Shown one piece after another: positions 11,194 through 19,342 of a DNA stretch of 30,860 nt (its first letter is position 1; the number at the start of each line of letters is the position of its first letter). The stretch comes from Pseudomonadota bacterium (GTDB lineage Bacteria > Pseudomonadota > Alphaproteobacteria > Azospirillales > Azospirillaceae), in contig JAEZID010000241.1 in assembly GCA_023416195.1 (NCBI GenBank), forward strand, positions 1 to 30,860. The letters run 5' to 3'. The notes under the pieces were generated by a model. That model made no database searches, was not told the DNA's origin, and saw nothing but the letters and a program-made list of their open reading frames with translations. A program made the translations under genes and the position numbers.

Positions 11194-11439
11194 CCCCAAC
11201 CCTCTCTTTGGCCGCAAGCCCATGGTCATAGGCCGCGGTCGTCCCTTCCCGCCGGCCCCGCCTTCGCCCATCTTTTTTTGCGGTCCCGATTCGTCGGCGC
11301 GGGATCCACGGCTGGGCGTTACGGCCAAGGCCGGAACTTGCAGGGTTCATGCCGTCTTAAGCGCGACACTTCCCCGCAGCTTGAGCTTAACCCCCTGTTC
11401 CGCTCAGGTACATTCGGCCCTTCCGCCTAGTATGGCTAT

Positions 11440-11545
11440 AGGCGCAGAGCCAGGGGTGAAGCTCCCACAGGGGTAAAGGTTGAGCTTGCGAAAGGGTTGC
11501 GCACTGCGACAGCTTGTCGCACTCCGTTGGTCCAACGGATTTTTT
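11440..11545 (+). ncRNA. Candidate small RNA ending in an intrinsic terminator
   Basis: Three consecutive hairpins lie on the plus strand: AAGCTC/GAGCTT (11459-11464 with 11482-11487), TGCGACA/TGTCGCA (11505-11511 with 11515-11521), and a terminator stem at 11523-11539 followed by six T residues. There is no plus-strand gene upstream within reach (coxB is on the other strand), so a separate transcript is the simplest reading. The 5' end is a guess; the sequence does not match an RNA family I recognise. Confidence 0.4.
11523..11545 (+). terminator. Intrinsic terminator of the candidate small RNA
   Basis: TCCGTTG pairs with CAACGGA around a GTC loop and is followed by TTTTTT (11540-11545), the usual intrinsic-terminator layout on the plus strand. 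Confidence 0.6.
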
Positions 11546-11567
11546 AGGAAAGACAAGGGCGTAGCAC

Positions 11568-11604
11568 AACACCCCTCTCCCAGCCCCGCTGGGAGAGGGG
11601 TGTT
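11568..11604. repeat. 17-bp perfect hairpin of the CCCCTCTCCC/GGGAGAGGGG type
   Basis: Arms 11568-11584 and 11588-11604 are perfectly complementary around a 3-base loop. It lies nine bases beyond the DUF3422 stop. A sister element with the same core occurs at 29050-29080, so this is a dispersed intergenic repeat. It probably ends or protects the DUF3422 transcript. Confidence 0.7.
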
Positions 11605-11612
11605 GGGGGCGC

Positions 11613-12956
11613 TCAATGCTCCCCGGTGATGACCTTGCGGATCCGCCGAACGCCGGACCACACGAAGGCGATGATGACCGGGATCATCAGCCCGACGATC
11701 ACGTCCGGATCGACCTTCATGCCGAATCCCTTCAGCCCCTTGGCGGCGTAGCCGACGATGCCGACGAGGTAGTAGCTGATCGCCACCACCGACAGCCCCT
11801 CGACCGTCTCCTGCAGGCGCAGTTGCAACTGCGCCCGCTTGTCCATGGACTGGAGCAGCTCGGCGTTCTGCCCCTCCACCGCGATCTCGACCCGCGTGCG
11901 CAGCAGGTTGCTGGCGCGCGCCACCCGCTGCGACAGCGCGTCCAGCCGCGACTGCACCGCCTCGCAGGTCCGGATCGCCGGGGCAAGGCGGCGGTCCATG
12001 AACTCGCCCACCGTGGGCAGCCCCTCGATGCGGACCTCGCGAAGCTCCTCGATCCGCTTCTCGACCAGTTCGTAATAAGCCTGCGCCGCGCCGAAGCGGT
12101 AGGCGGTCTCCGCCGCGATCTGCTCGGTCTGGGCGGCCAGCAGGGTCAGCCGGTCCAGCAATTCCCGCTCGTCCTCCAGCCCGCGCAGCTTGGCGATTCG
12201 CGCCGTCAGGTCGGCCAGGTCCGTCTCGATCGGCCCGATGCGCGGCAGCACCCCGCGCGCCACCGGCAGCGCCAGCAGGGCCATCACGCGGTAGGTCTCG
12301 ATCTCCAGAAGCCGCTGCACGATGCGGCCCGCCTGATGGCCGGTCATGGTGTGATCGGCAACGAGGACCCGCGAGAACCCGTCGCCATGGATGCGGAAGT
12401 CGGTCCAGGCCGTCGCCGCCCGCCCGGCGATCCGTGTGCCGACGTAGCTTTCCGAGCCGAACATCGCGGCCAGCATGTTGGCCGAGGGCTCCGGCGCGTC
12501 GGCGTCCAGCACGGCGACGTGAACGCCGACCATCAGCTCGCCCGGCAGCCCGGCCAGCCATTCCCTGGGCACAGCGTTCAGCGCCGGGTCGAGGAACGGA
12601 TCGACCAGCGCGCCCGCCGACGCGGCGCTCGGCCGGAACACGGTCCAGGTGGAGAATTCCGTGTGCCGCTCCCACTTCAGGCGGAAGCTGCCGAACGACC
12701 CGCTGTAGTGCGTCGCCCCGGCGGGCGGGCGCGGCACGCCGGCCCAGTCGCACAGCTTTTCCAACTGCTGGCGGTCCGCCTCGGACGCCCCCTCGCCCGA
12801 CAGCATGGCGAGCATGGTGGCGCGCACCGGCGTGGCCAGCGTCTCCGACGGGCGCGCGTGCACCTCGTTGGTCAGCACGACGCGCAGCGCGTGATCCTTC
12901 AGCGGACGGGAGGCGGCCTCGGCGCTGCGGCTCAGCGCGACGGAGTCTTCGGACAT
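11613..12956 (-). CDS. DUF3422 family membrane-anchored coiled-coil protein
   Basis: 447 residues, conserved family without an assigned function. It opens with a segment containing LTNEVHARP (a DUF3422 signature), followed by HYSGSFGSFRLKWERHTEFSTW. The middle (about 240-380) is helical and coiled-coil-like, with many Glu/Arg/Leu heptads. The C-terminus has two membrane segments (LSVVAISYYLVGIVGYAA and VIVGLMIPVIIAFVW). GGAGG eight bases before the ATG at 12954-12956 fixes the start. It is divergent from tldD across a 175-bp spacer. Confidence 0.92.
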   Translation of the reverse strand: MSEDSVALSRSAEAASRPLKDHALRVVLTNEVHARPSETLATPVRATMLAMLSGEGASEADRQQLEKLCDWAGVPRPPAGATHYSGSFGSFRLKWERHTEFSTWTVFRPSAASAGALVDPFLDPALNAVPREWLAGLPGELMVGVHVAVLDADAPEPSANMLAAMFGSESYVGTRIAGRAATAWTDFRIHGDGFSRVLVADHTMTGHQAGRIVQRLLEIETYRVMALLALPVARGVLPRIGPIETDLADLTARIAKLRGLEDERELLDRLTLLAAQTEQIAAETAYRFGAAQAYYELVEKRIEELREVRIEGLPTVGEFMDRRLAPAIRTCEAVQSRLDALSQRVARASNLLRTRVEIAVEGQNAELLQSMDKRAQLQLRLQETVEGLSVVAISYYLVGIVGYAAKGLKGFGMKVDPDVIVGLMIPVIIAFVWSGVRRIRKVITGEH

Positions 12957-13131
12957 GGCGGCAACCTCCAACCTCTTCCAACGGCACCTGATTCAGCGGA
13001 CGACGAGCCTTGCCGGACGGAGTTGCCGTCGCCACACTATAAGTTCGATCTTAGACCACATCGCGGGTGTGGGCGCGAGAGCGCCGCCATCCATACGCTC
13101 TCGTACAAAAGACCGATAGCCCGGAGTTTCC

Positions 13132-14565
13132 ATGAGCGCGCTCGCCGTCACCGACGATCTGTTCTTCAACCGCGCCGGCCTGGACCGTTCCCGTGTCGAA
13201 GGGATCGTGCACGATGCCCTGGGCGGCGCCGACGACGGGGAACTCTACCTCGAATACGCGCAGAGCGAATCGCTGGGCTGGGACGACGGCAAGCTGAAGT
13301 CGGCGAGCTTCGACACCACCCAGGGCTTCGGCCTGCGCGCCATCGCGGGCGAGGCGACCGGCTTCGCCCACGCCTCCAACCTGTCGGAGGACGCCATCCG
13401 CCGCGCGGCGGCCACCGTCCGCGCCGTCCAGGCCGGCCACACCGGCACGGTGGCGGAGCCGCCGCCGGGCACCAACCGCGCGCTCTACATCCCCGACAAC
13501 CCGCTGCACCTCGTGCCCTTCGAGGAAAAGGTGAAGCTGCTGGCCGACATCGACGCCTACGCCCGGTCGAAGGACGAGCGCGTGCGGCAGGTCAGCTGCT
13601 CGATCAGCGGCGAGTGGCAGGCGGTGCAGATCGTCCGCGCCGACGGCGTGCGGGTCGCCGACCTGCGCCCGCTGGTGCGCCTGAACGTCTCCGTCGTGGT
13701 GGCCGAGGGCGACCGGATGGAGACCGGCGGCTATGGCGGCGGCGGGCGCGTCACCTACGAACACTACATCCGGCCGGAGACGTGGCGCGGCTTCGTGGAC
13801 GAGGCGCTGCGCCAGGCGCTGGTCAACCTCTCCTCGGTTCCAGCGCCGGCCGGCGAAATGACCGTCGTGCTCGGCAACGGCTGGCCCGGCATCCTGTTGC
13901 ACGAGGCCATCGGCCACGGGCTTGAGGGCGACTTCAACCGCAAGAAGACCTCGGCCTTCGCCGGACTGATGGGCCAGCGCATCGCCGCCCCCGGCGTGAC
14001 CGTCGTGGACGACGGCACCATCGAGAACAGCCGCGGCTCCATCTCCGTGGACGACGAGGGCACCCCCGGCCAGTGCACCACGCTGATCGAGGACGGCATC
14101 CTGGTCGGCTACATGCAGGACCGCATGAACGCGCGCCTGATGGGCATGCGCCCGACCGGCAACGGCCGCCGCCAGAGCTTCGCCTATCACCCGATGCCGC
14201 GCATGACCAACACCGTGATGCGCCCCGGCGACCATGACCCGGAGGAGATCATCCGCTCGGTCAAGAAGGGCCTCTACGCCAAGAATTTCGGCGGCGGACA
14301 GGTGGACATCACCAACGGCAAGTTCGTCTTCTCGGCCTCGGAAGCCTACCTGATCGAGGACGGCAAGCTCGGCCCGGCGGTGAAGGGCGCCACCCTGATC
14401 GGCAACGGCCCGGACAGCCTGACCCGCGTGTCGATGATCGGCAACGACACGAAGCTCGACCCCGGCGTCGGCACCTGCGGCAAGGACGGCCAGGGCGTGC
14501 CCGTGGGCGTCGGCCAGCCGACCCTGCGCCTGGACGGCCTGACCGTGGGCGGTACGGCGGCGTAA
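13132..14565 (+). CDS. tldD: Metalloprotease TldD
   Basis: TldD-type zinc metallopeptidase, normally partnered with TldE/PmbA in degrading unfolded peptides and, in some bacteria, maturing microcins or peptide-modified products. 477 residues. The zinc motif HEAIGH (257-262, HEXXXH) lies in GILLHEAIGHGLEGD, with GTCGKDGQGVPVGVGQPTL near the C-terminus as a typical closing motif. The ATG follows CGGAG at good spacing. TldE is not in this window. Confidence 0.96.
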   Translation: MSALAVTDDLFFNRAGLDRSRVEGIVHDALGGADDGELYLEYAQSESLGWDDGKLKSASFDTTQGFGLRAIAGEATGFAHASNLSEDAIRRAAATVRAVQAGHTGTVAEPPPGTNRALYIPDNPLHLVPFEEKVKLLADIDAYARSKDERVRQVSCSISGEWQAVQIVRADGVRVADLRPLVRLNVSVVVAEGDRMETGGYGGGGRVTYEHYIRPETWRGFVDEALRQALVNLSSVPAPAGEMTVVLGNGWPGILLHEAIGHGLEGDFNRKKTSAFAGLMGQRIAAPGVTVVDDGTIENSRGSISVDDEGTPGQCTTLIEDGILVGYMQDRMNARLMGMRPTGNGRRQSFAYHPMPRMTNTVMRPGDHDPEEIIRSVKKGLYAKNFGGGQVDITNGKFVFSASEAYLIEDGKLGPAVKGATLIGNGPDSLTRVSMIGNDTKLDPGVGTCGKDGQGVPVGVGQPTLRLDGLTVGGTAA

Positions 14566-14589
14566 GACCGTTTAAACGTTGCTTTTTGC

Positions 14590-14617
14590 CGTCATCCCCG
14601 CAAAGGCGGGGATGACG
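14590..14617. repeat. Dispersed CGTCATCCCCGC palindrome downstream of tldD
   Basis: CGTCATCCCCGC (14590-14601) and GCGGGGATGACG (14606-14617) form a 12-bp stem with AAAG as loop. Read on the minus strand it encodes VIPAFAGMT, the familiar translation of a repeat scattered through many proteobacterial genomes. Likely acts as a 3' hairpin for tldD. Confidence 0.8.
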
Positions 14618-14634
14618 GGGAAGTGACGAATCGA

Positions 14635-15171
14635 ATGGAGATTCATGTGTCCACCCTCGCGCTGGTATCGACCTTTTGCCCCGACCGCGTCGGCCTGATC
14701 TCCGGCATCACCGGCCATCTGTTCGAACTGGGCATCAACCTGCGCGACGCCACCTTCGCCGCCATGGGCCAGGGGGCGGAGTTCTCCGCCGTCTGCGAAC
14801 TGCCCGCCGGCCTCTCCACCGAGGACGTCCACGCCCGCCTGTCCAGCCTGCCCGAACTGGCCGGCGCGCAGATCAAGGTCACGCCCTACGACTTCGACCC
14901 GAACCCCGGCCCGCAGGCGCTCATAACCCATCGCGTCGAGGTGTCCGGCGGCGACCAGCCCGGCCTGATCGCGCGGCTGTCGGAGATCTTCACGCAGTTC
15001 CAGGCGAACATCGTCCGGCTCGACGCCCAGACCCTGCCGGACCGCGAAGGGGGCCGCTACGCCATCCGCTTCGCGGTGTCGATCCCGCCGGAGCGCGCCG
15101 ACACCTGCCTGTCCGCCGTCGCCAACACGGCGGAGACCATGGGGCTGACCTGCAAGGCGGAACGGGCCTGA
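14635..15171 (+). CDS. Two-ACT-domain regulatory protein (GcvR-like)
   Basis: Small cytoplasmic protein of about 178 residues made of two ACT domains. The first starts TLALVSTFCPDRVGLISGIT and continues LFELGINLRDATF. The second is RVEVSGGDQPGLIARLSEIF followed by NIVRLDAQT. ACT pairs of this kind bind amino acids; GcvR of E. coli represses glycine cleavage, but that role is not shown here. Start is uncertain: ATG at 14635, GTG at 14623, or GTG at 14647, which has GGAG six bases upstream and gives MSTLALVST. Confidence 0.85.
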   Translation: MEIHVSTLALVSTFCPDRVGLISGITGHLFELGINLRDATFAAMGQGAEFSAVCELPAGLSTEDVHARLSSLPELAGAQIKVTPYDFDPNPGPQALITHRVEVSGGDQPGLIARLSEIFTQFQANIVRLDAQTLPDREGGRYAIRFAVSIPPERADTCLSAVANTAETMGLTCKAERA

Positions 15172-15216
15172 ACGCGCGCTCGCGGGTTTTCAGGTTGCAT
15201 TCATACGCATGACAAT

Positions 15217-15257
15217 GCCATGGATCGGGCTCACCACCCGATCACCACGACCATGGC
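15217..15257 (+). promoter_or_regulatory. Stem-loop abutting the yjbH-like start codon
   Basis: GCCATGG (15217-15223) pairs with CCATGGC (15251-15257), and inside it ATCGGG (15224-15229) pairs with CCCGAT (15237-15242). The outer stem ends at the base before the GTG start. No ribosome-binding site is visible at this start, so the hairpin may influence translation (inference). Confidence 0.4.
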
Positions 15258-17333
15258 GTGATAAATCTTGCTGTTTTTCTAATTCTTTCGCTGTTCTCCG
15301 GCGTCGCTCGTGCGGACGGGCTGACGCCGACGCTGTCGGATTGGGGGACGGTCGGCCTGCTCCAGACCCCGACCGCGCGCATGCTGCCGGACGGGACGGT
15401 GACCACCGGCTTCACGACGATTGGCGACCTGCACCGTCACCTGACCGTTGGCGCCCAGCTGCTCCCCAGCCTTGAGGTCACGGCGCGCGAGACCCTGTAC
15501 CCCAGCTGGTACGGCCTCAGCGAACCCGGCGTGGACGTGAAGCTGCGCCTGCTGCGCGAGGGGGAGCATTGGCCCGCCCTCGCCATCGGCGGGCGCGACG
15601 TCACCGGAGCCGGGATCGACCTGCCCGGCAAGGGCCGCTTTGCCGGCGAATATCTCGTCGCCTCCCGCCGCTGGTGGGACTTCGACCTCAGCCTCGGGCT
15701 CGGCTGGGGCGGGCTGGGCGACGCCGGGCACCTGCCGAACCCGCTCCGCTTTCTCGGCGGGCGCTTCAACCGCGACCGCGACCCGTCCGCCTGGCCCACC
15801 GCGCGCGGTCCCCGCGCCTGGTTCACCGGCGACCGCGTGTCCCTGTTCGGCGGCGTGGAATGGCACACGCCGCTCGACGGCCTCAGCGTCAAGCTGGAAT
15901 ACAGCGGCGACAGCGTCCGCGCGCAGCAGCAGGACGACCCGCTGTTCCTGCCCGGCATGCCGATCAGCGCCGGCCTCGCCTATCGCCCCCTGTCCTGGCT
16001 GGAGCTGGGCGCCGGAATCGAGCAGGGCCAACGCGCCATGCTGCGGCTGTCCGCCCGGTATGACCCGCGCGGAGAGGCGGAACCGCCGGCCACCGCCCCG
16101 CCGCCGGTCGGCCCCACCCGCCCGGCCCGCGAAGCGGCCCTGCCCGCCCCGGACCTCGTCGCCGTCGCCCGATCCCACGGCCTGCCCGCCCGAACCGCCC
16201 TGATCGCCGACGACCGCGCCGCCCTGTGGCTGGATCCGGCGGGGACCGGCTCCGCTCCGCTCGCCCGGCAGATCGGGCGCGCCGCCCGCATCCTCGCCGA
16301 CGCCACCCCGGCGGAGGTCGAGCGCATCACCATCGTGACCGGCAACGCCGGGCTGGAGGGCACCGCCGTCACCGTCCAGCGCCGCGACATTGAACGCGCC
16401 TCCGCCAACCGGGGCAGCCCGGAGGAAATCTGGCGCACGGCCCGGGTCACTCCCACCGCCGGCCCGCCGCCCGACTGGCCGATGCGCTGGACGTTGGACC
16501 TGCGCCCGACCACGGAGGTCAGCCTGTTCGAACAGAGCATCCCGCTGGTCTACCGCGTCTTCACCGACGTGACGCTGACGGCCGAGCCGTTGCGCGGCCT
16601 CGTCCTCGGCGCGGGTTTGCGCATCAACCTTACGGACAACCTCGCCCTGCTCGACACCAGCGTCCTGCCCGCCGAGAGGCCGGTGCGCAGCGACCTGCCG
16701 CTCTACGCCCTGTCCCCACTGGAGGTGGAGCATCTGCACGGATCCTGGCTGGCCAGCCCGGCGCCGGGTTTGGCGACGCGCCTGTCCATGGGATATTTCG
16801 AGGAGATGTTCGGCGGCATCGGCGGCGAGGCTCTCTACCGCCCGATGGAGGCCCGCTGGGCGGCCGGGCTGGACCTCAACCGCGTGTGGAAGCGCACGCC
16901 CGGCGATACCCTGCGCGTCCTGCCCGACAGCGCCCGGACCACCGGCCACGCCAGCCTGTATCTGGAATCCCCCGGTGCCGACACGGCCGGCGCGCTACGG
17001 CTTGGCCGCTATCTCGGCGGCGACTGGGGCGGCACGGTGGAACTGGCCCGCCTCTTTGACGGCGGCGTCCGCCTGTCCGCCCATATGACCTGGACGGACG
17101 GGCCGAAGGACGGCCAGAGCCTCTTTGGCGGACGATTGGAACAGGGGGTCTCGCTGGTGATTCCCATCGGTCCGTCGGGCCTGCTGCCCATGGGTGGGGC
17201 GGTGGAGACGGCGGTGCGGACCCTGGGGCGCGACGCGGGGCAGCGGCTCCGCCAGCCGCTGCCCCTGTACGAGACCATCGCGCCGGCCGGCTTCGGCCGC
17301 CTCGCCGGCACATGGTCACGGCTTATGGAATGA
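15258..17333 (+). CDS. YjbH-family outer-membrane protein (exopolysaccharide-associated)
   Basis: 691 residues with a clear signal peptide (about 1-19, LAVFLILSLFSGVARADG). GLTPTLSDWGTVGLLQTPTARML near 21-43 is the classic YjbH/DUF940 opening. Alternating beta-strand patterns and Gly/aromatic motifs through both halves are consistent with a beta-barrel. YjbH proteins are linked to exopolysaccharide export in enterics, usually with YjbEFG, none of which is next to this gene. The start is a GTG; there is no upstream ATG before an in-frame stop at 15210. A Pro/Ala-rich linker sits near 272-300. Confidence 0.88.
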   Translation: MINLAVFLILSLFSGVARADGLTPTLSDWGTVGLLQTPTARMLPDGTVTTGFTTIGDLHRHLTVGAQLLPSLEVTARETLYPSWYGLSEPGVDVKLRLLREGEHWPALAIGGRDVTGAGIDLPGKGRFAGEYLVASRRWWDFDLSLGLGWGGLGDAGHLPNPLRFLGGRFNRDRDPSAWPTARGPRAWFTGDRVSLFGGVEWHTPLDGLSVKLEYSGDSVRAQQQDDPLFLPGMPISAGLAYRPLSWLELGAGIEQGQRAMLRLSARYDPRGEAEPPATAPPPVGPTRPAREAALPAPDLVAVARSHGLPARTALIADDRAALWLDPAGTGSAPLARQIGRAARILADATPAEVERITIVTGNAGLEGTAVTVQRRDIERASANRGSPEEIWRTARVTPTAGPPPDWPMRWTLDLRPTTEVSLFEQSIPLVYRVFTDVTLTAEPLRGLVLGAGLRINLTDNLALLDTSVLPAERPVRSDLPLYALSPLEVEHLHGSWLASPAPGLATRLSMGYFEEMFGGIGGEALYRPMEARWAAGLDLNRVWKRTPGDTLRVLPDSARTTGHASLYLESPGADTAGALRLGRYLGGDWGGTVELARLFDGGVRLSAHMTWTDGPKDGQSLFGGRLEQGVSLVIPIGPSGLLPMGGAVETAVRTLGRDAGQRLRQPLPLYETIAPAGFGRLAGTWSRLME

Positions 17334-17338
17334 GAAAC

Positions 17339-17944
17339 TCAGCGGACGGCGGAGATGGTGCCCGTCCGCGGATCCAGCTCCACGGTGGACCAGCGGCCGT
17401 CCTGGTCCTGCGCCTCGGCGATGTAATTGTCGCCCTGCTTGCGGAAGTCGCGCACCGCTACGAAGCCCGCCGCGCTGAAGTAGTTCAGCAGCGAGGTCTG
17501 CATCAGCTCCTTCCGGTTCTGGCCTCGGTCGGCCCGCTGGCTCGTGTTCGGGTCCACGTTCATCAGGACCTGCCGGTTGCCCTGAATGGTGCCGGTGGTG
17601 CCCATGGTGCCGCTGCGGTCCATGGTGGTGCCGGTGGTGCTGCCCGACATGCCGCTCTGGGCGGCGCTGCCGGTCGGGTAGGAACCGCTCGGATAGGCGC
17701 TGCTGCCCGACGTGACGCGGTCGTTCCACGAACGGTTGTCGACCGGGCGGTCGCTCCACGGATCCGGCTGTTCCTCCGGCAGGCTGCGGACCTGCGGGCT
17801 GGTCGTCGGCAGCCCCGACGGGCTCGATCGCTCGTAACCGGAACGCGAAGCGTCGTTGTTGTAGGGCTGGCCGGTCTGGGCAAGCGCCATGGGCGAGGCC
17901 GCCAGAGTGACGGCGGCGACGGCGAGGGCAAACTTGGCGTTCAT
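17339..17944 (-). CDS. Small exported protein with a PepSY-like C-terminus
   Basis: 201 residues. Signal peptide 1-22 (AVAAVTLAASPMALAQ), then a low-complexity Ser/Gly/Thr/Pro stretch (about 25-125). The final ~55 residues (GFVAVRDFRKQGDNYIAEA and DPRTGTISAVR) resemble a PepSY fold, which in other proteins inhibits or binds peptidases. GAGGAGAGGAAG before the ATG supports the start. It converges on the yjbH-like gene with only 5 bp between stops. Function unknown. Confidence 0.75.
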   Translation of the reverse strand: MNAKFALAVAAVTLAASPMALAQTGQPYNNDASRSGYERSSPSGLPTTSPQVRSLPEEQPDPWSDRPVDNRSWNDRVTSGSSAYPSGSYPTGSAAQSGMSGSTTGTTMDRSGTMGTTGTIQGNRQVLMNVDPNTSQRADRGQNRKELMQTSLLNYFSAAGFVAVRDFRKQGDNYIAEAQDQDGRWSTVELDPRTGTISAVR

Positions 17945-18150
17945 AGCTCTTCCTCTCCTCACAGAGACGGCGCCGCGTCCGGGATGATCGGCGCGGCGCT
18001 TCCTGCCCGCACGACGGACGGCGCGGACTTGACGCCTGCACAACAGCGCAAGGGCTTTCCTGTTGCGGCCAAGGCCACGCCTGGGGACAAGCTCCTATCC
18101 CTTTGGACGCACCCCTACCCAGGAAAAGTTCTTGGCAACGGCGGCGGACG

Positions 18151-18175
18151 GGAACCTTTGCCCGCGACCCGTGTT
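18151..18175 (+). promoter_or_regulatory. Candidate general-stress (EcfG-type) promoter of the DUF1328 gene
   Basis: GGAAC (18151-18155), 17 bases, then GTT (18173-18175). The alphaproteobacterial EcfG consensus is GGAAC-N16/17-(C)GTT, so this matches except for T in place of C before GTT. It lies about 100 bases before the DUF1328 ATG; genes of this family are often stress-induced. Confidence 0.5.
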
Positions 18176-18284
18176 TTGCTCAGTACAGATCGCTCTTACG
18201 GTCGATCTTCGGACAGTAGCCCGTTCTTAGACTGCGCGCCTAAGGAAGCTGTCGCGCATTTCGGGCCGAGCGAGGGAGGGTAGG

Positions 18285-18449
18285 ATGCTCTATTGGGCAC
18301 TGGTTTTCTTCGTTATCGCGCTGGTTGCCGGCGCGCTCGGTTTCGGTGGGATTGCGTCGGCCTCTTCCGGCATCGCGCAGATCCTCTTCTTCCTTTTCCT
18401 TGTCTTGTTTGCGGCGAGCTTGATTCTGGGTCTTGTCAGGCGCCGCTAG
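18285..18449 (+). CDS. DUF1328 small membrane protein (YtjA-like)
   Basis: 54 residues, two hydrophobic helices ([16 protein letters not shown] and [20 protein letters not shown]) separated by [10 protein letters not shown], ending in VRRR. This is the full DUF1328 pattern, including the start [22 protein letters not shown] just before the ATG is a strong ribosome-binding site. Role unknown; homologues are commonly stress-inducible. A candidate EcfG-type promoter lies upstream, and three hairpins with a terminator follow. Confidence 0.93.
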   Translation: MLYWALVFFVIALVAGALGFGGIASASSGIAQILFFLFLVLFAASLILGLVRRR

Positions 18450-18455
18450 ACCCGG

Positions 18456-18482
18456 CGCCCTTCCTCCCCGAAGGGAAGGGCG
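18456..18482 (+). other. First hairpin after DUF1328
   Basis: CGCCCTTCC (18456-18464) pairs with GGAAGGGCG (18474-18482). It begins seven bases after the stop codon and is not followed by a U-tract. Confidence 0.45.
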
Positions 18483-18501
18483 GATTCCCCCGCGTGGCGC
18501 C

Positions 18502-18535
18502 CGCTTCCGGTCAGCCGGTTTGCCGGCCGGAAGCG
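18502..18535 (+). other. Second hairpin after DUF1328
   Basis: CGCTTCCGG (18502-18510) pairs with CCGGAAGCG (18527-18535), with further CCGG/GCCGG pairing possible inside. It sits between the first hairpin and the terminator. Confidence 0.45.
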
Positions 18536-18574
18536 TGAGTACCCCAAAGCCTCTCGATGTTAGCCTCGCACCTG

Positions 18575-18613
18575 CCGGCAACGCTCCTTCCCGAGCGTTG
18601 CCGGTTTCTCTTT
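18575..18613 (+). terminator. Intrinsic terminator for the DUF1328 transcript
   Basis: CCGGCAACGCTC (18575-18586) pairs perfectly with GAGCGTTGCCGG (18593-18604) and is followed by TTTCTCTTT. It lies between the convergent DUF1328 and ECF sigma genes; the T-rich side faces the plus strand. Confidence 0.8.
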
Positions 18614-18622
18614 GGCGCGTTC

Positions 18623-19342
18623 TCAGTTTTCGTCGTCCTCGCCGGGGCTTTTGCCCTCCATCAGCAGGCGCAGCGCCCGCCGGCCCCGCGACAGGCGGGA
18701 CTTCACCGTGCCGATGGAGATGCCCAGGATGTCCGCGGCCTCGCCGTAGGAAATCCCCTCCAGCCCGATCAGCAGCACGACCTCCCGCTGTTCCGTCGGC
18801 AGCATGCCGAGCGCGCGGCGCAGGTCCCGCAGTTCCAGCCGGACGAACTGGGCGCCATGCGCGGCGCCGATGTTGGCCTGCCCTTCCCCGTCGATGTCCA
18901 CCACGGTCTGGCGGCGGCGGATGCCGTTGATGTGCAGGTTGCGCAGGATCGTGAACAGCCATGCCCGCAGATTGCTGCCCGGTCGCCACAGATGCAGGCG
19001 GGACAAGGCCCGTTCCAGGCATTCCTGGACAAGGTCGTCGGCCAGCGTGGCGTCGCGCACCATGGCGCGGGCAAAGCGGCGCAGGCGCGGAATTTCCGCC
19101 TCGATCTGCGCGATGATCGCCGGATCAGGCGGCGCTCCGGGAGCGCATGCCTCACCCGCGTGACCGTCTTCCGCGTTGACCTCGGCGCCGTCATCGGCCT
19201 CGGCTTCGGTTTCCAGCCCGTCCTCGTCCAACTCCCGGCTCACGGGAACCGGGCCTATCGCAACCGGGCCTATCGGAACCGGATCGAGCGGCGCGGGGTC
19301 AATCGCCGCACGGCGCAAGGAACTCGCGACGTGATTCGCCAT
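18623..19342 (-). CDS. ECF-type RNA polymerase sigma factor
   Basis: 239 residues. Sigma region 2 at about 85-148 (PRLRRFARAMVRD, ADDLVQECLERAL, AWLFTILRNLHINGIRRR) and region 4 at about 172-225 (LPTEQREVVLLIGLEGISYG and the helix-turn-helix EAADILGISIGTVKSRLSRG). Group 4 sigma factors redirect polymerase to stress or envelope regulons. Unusual is a ~75-residue acidic, Pro-rich N-terminal extension. No anti-sigma gene or NepR/PhyR pair is adjacent, so I do not call it EcfG. GGGAGG lies rather far (13 bases) from the ATG. Confidence 0.92.
   Translation of the reverse strand: MANHVASSLRRAAIDPAPLDPVPIGPVAIGPVPVSRELDEDGLETEAEADDGAEVNAEDGHAGEACAPGAPPDPAIIAQIEAEIPRLRRFARAMVRDATLADDLVQECLERALSRLHLWRPGSNLRAWLFTILRNLHINGIRRRQTVVDIDGEGQANIGAAHGAQFVRLELRDLRRALGMLPTEQREVVLLIGLEGISYGEAADILGISIGTVKSRLSRGRRALRLLMEGKSPGEDDEN
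19247..19291. repeat. 15-bp tandem repeat inside the sigma factor gene
   Basis: AACCGGGCCTATCGC (19247-19261) is followed by AACCGGGCCTATCGG (19262-19276) and a partial third copy. It encodes the pentapeptide pattern PVPIG-PVAIG in the N-terminal extension. Confidence 0.7.

Larger units (their letters stand above)
11194..11612. other. Gene-free gap between coxB and the DUF3422 gene
   Basis: No convincing coding frame. The coxB promoter must lie here but I see no clear -35/-10 pair. The right half holds a candidate plus-strand RNA with terminator and a 17-bp perfect hairpin, listed separately. Confidence 0.6.

Noticed and set aside
11194..11328. Longer coxB start
   Set aside because: The added residues are basic and non-conserved; the ATG at 11193 has a strong ribosome-binding site and begins the signal peptide.
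11616..13925. 769-residue open frame on the plus strand spanning DUF3422 and tldD
   Set aside because: It runs antisense to DUF3422 and out of frame through tldD; no domain content.
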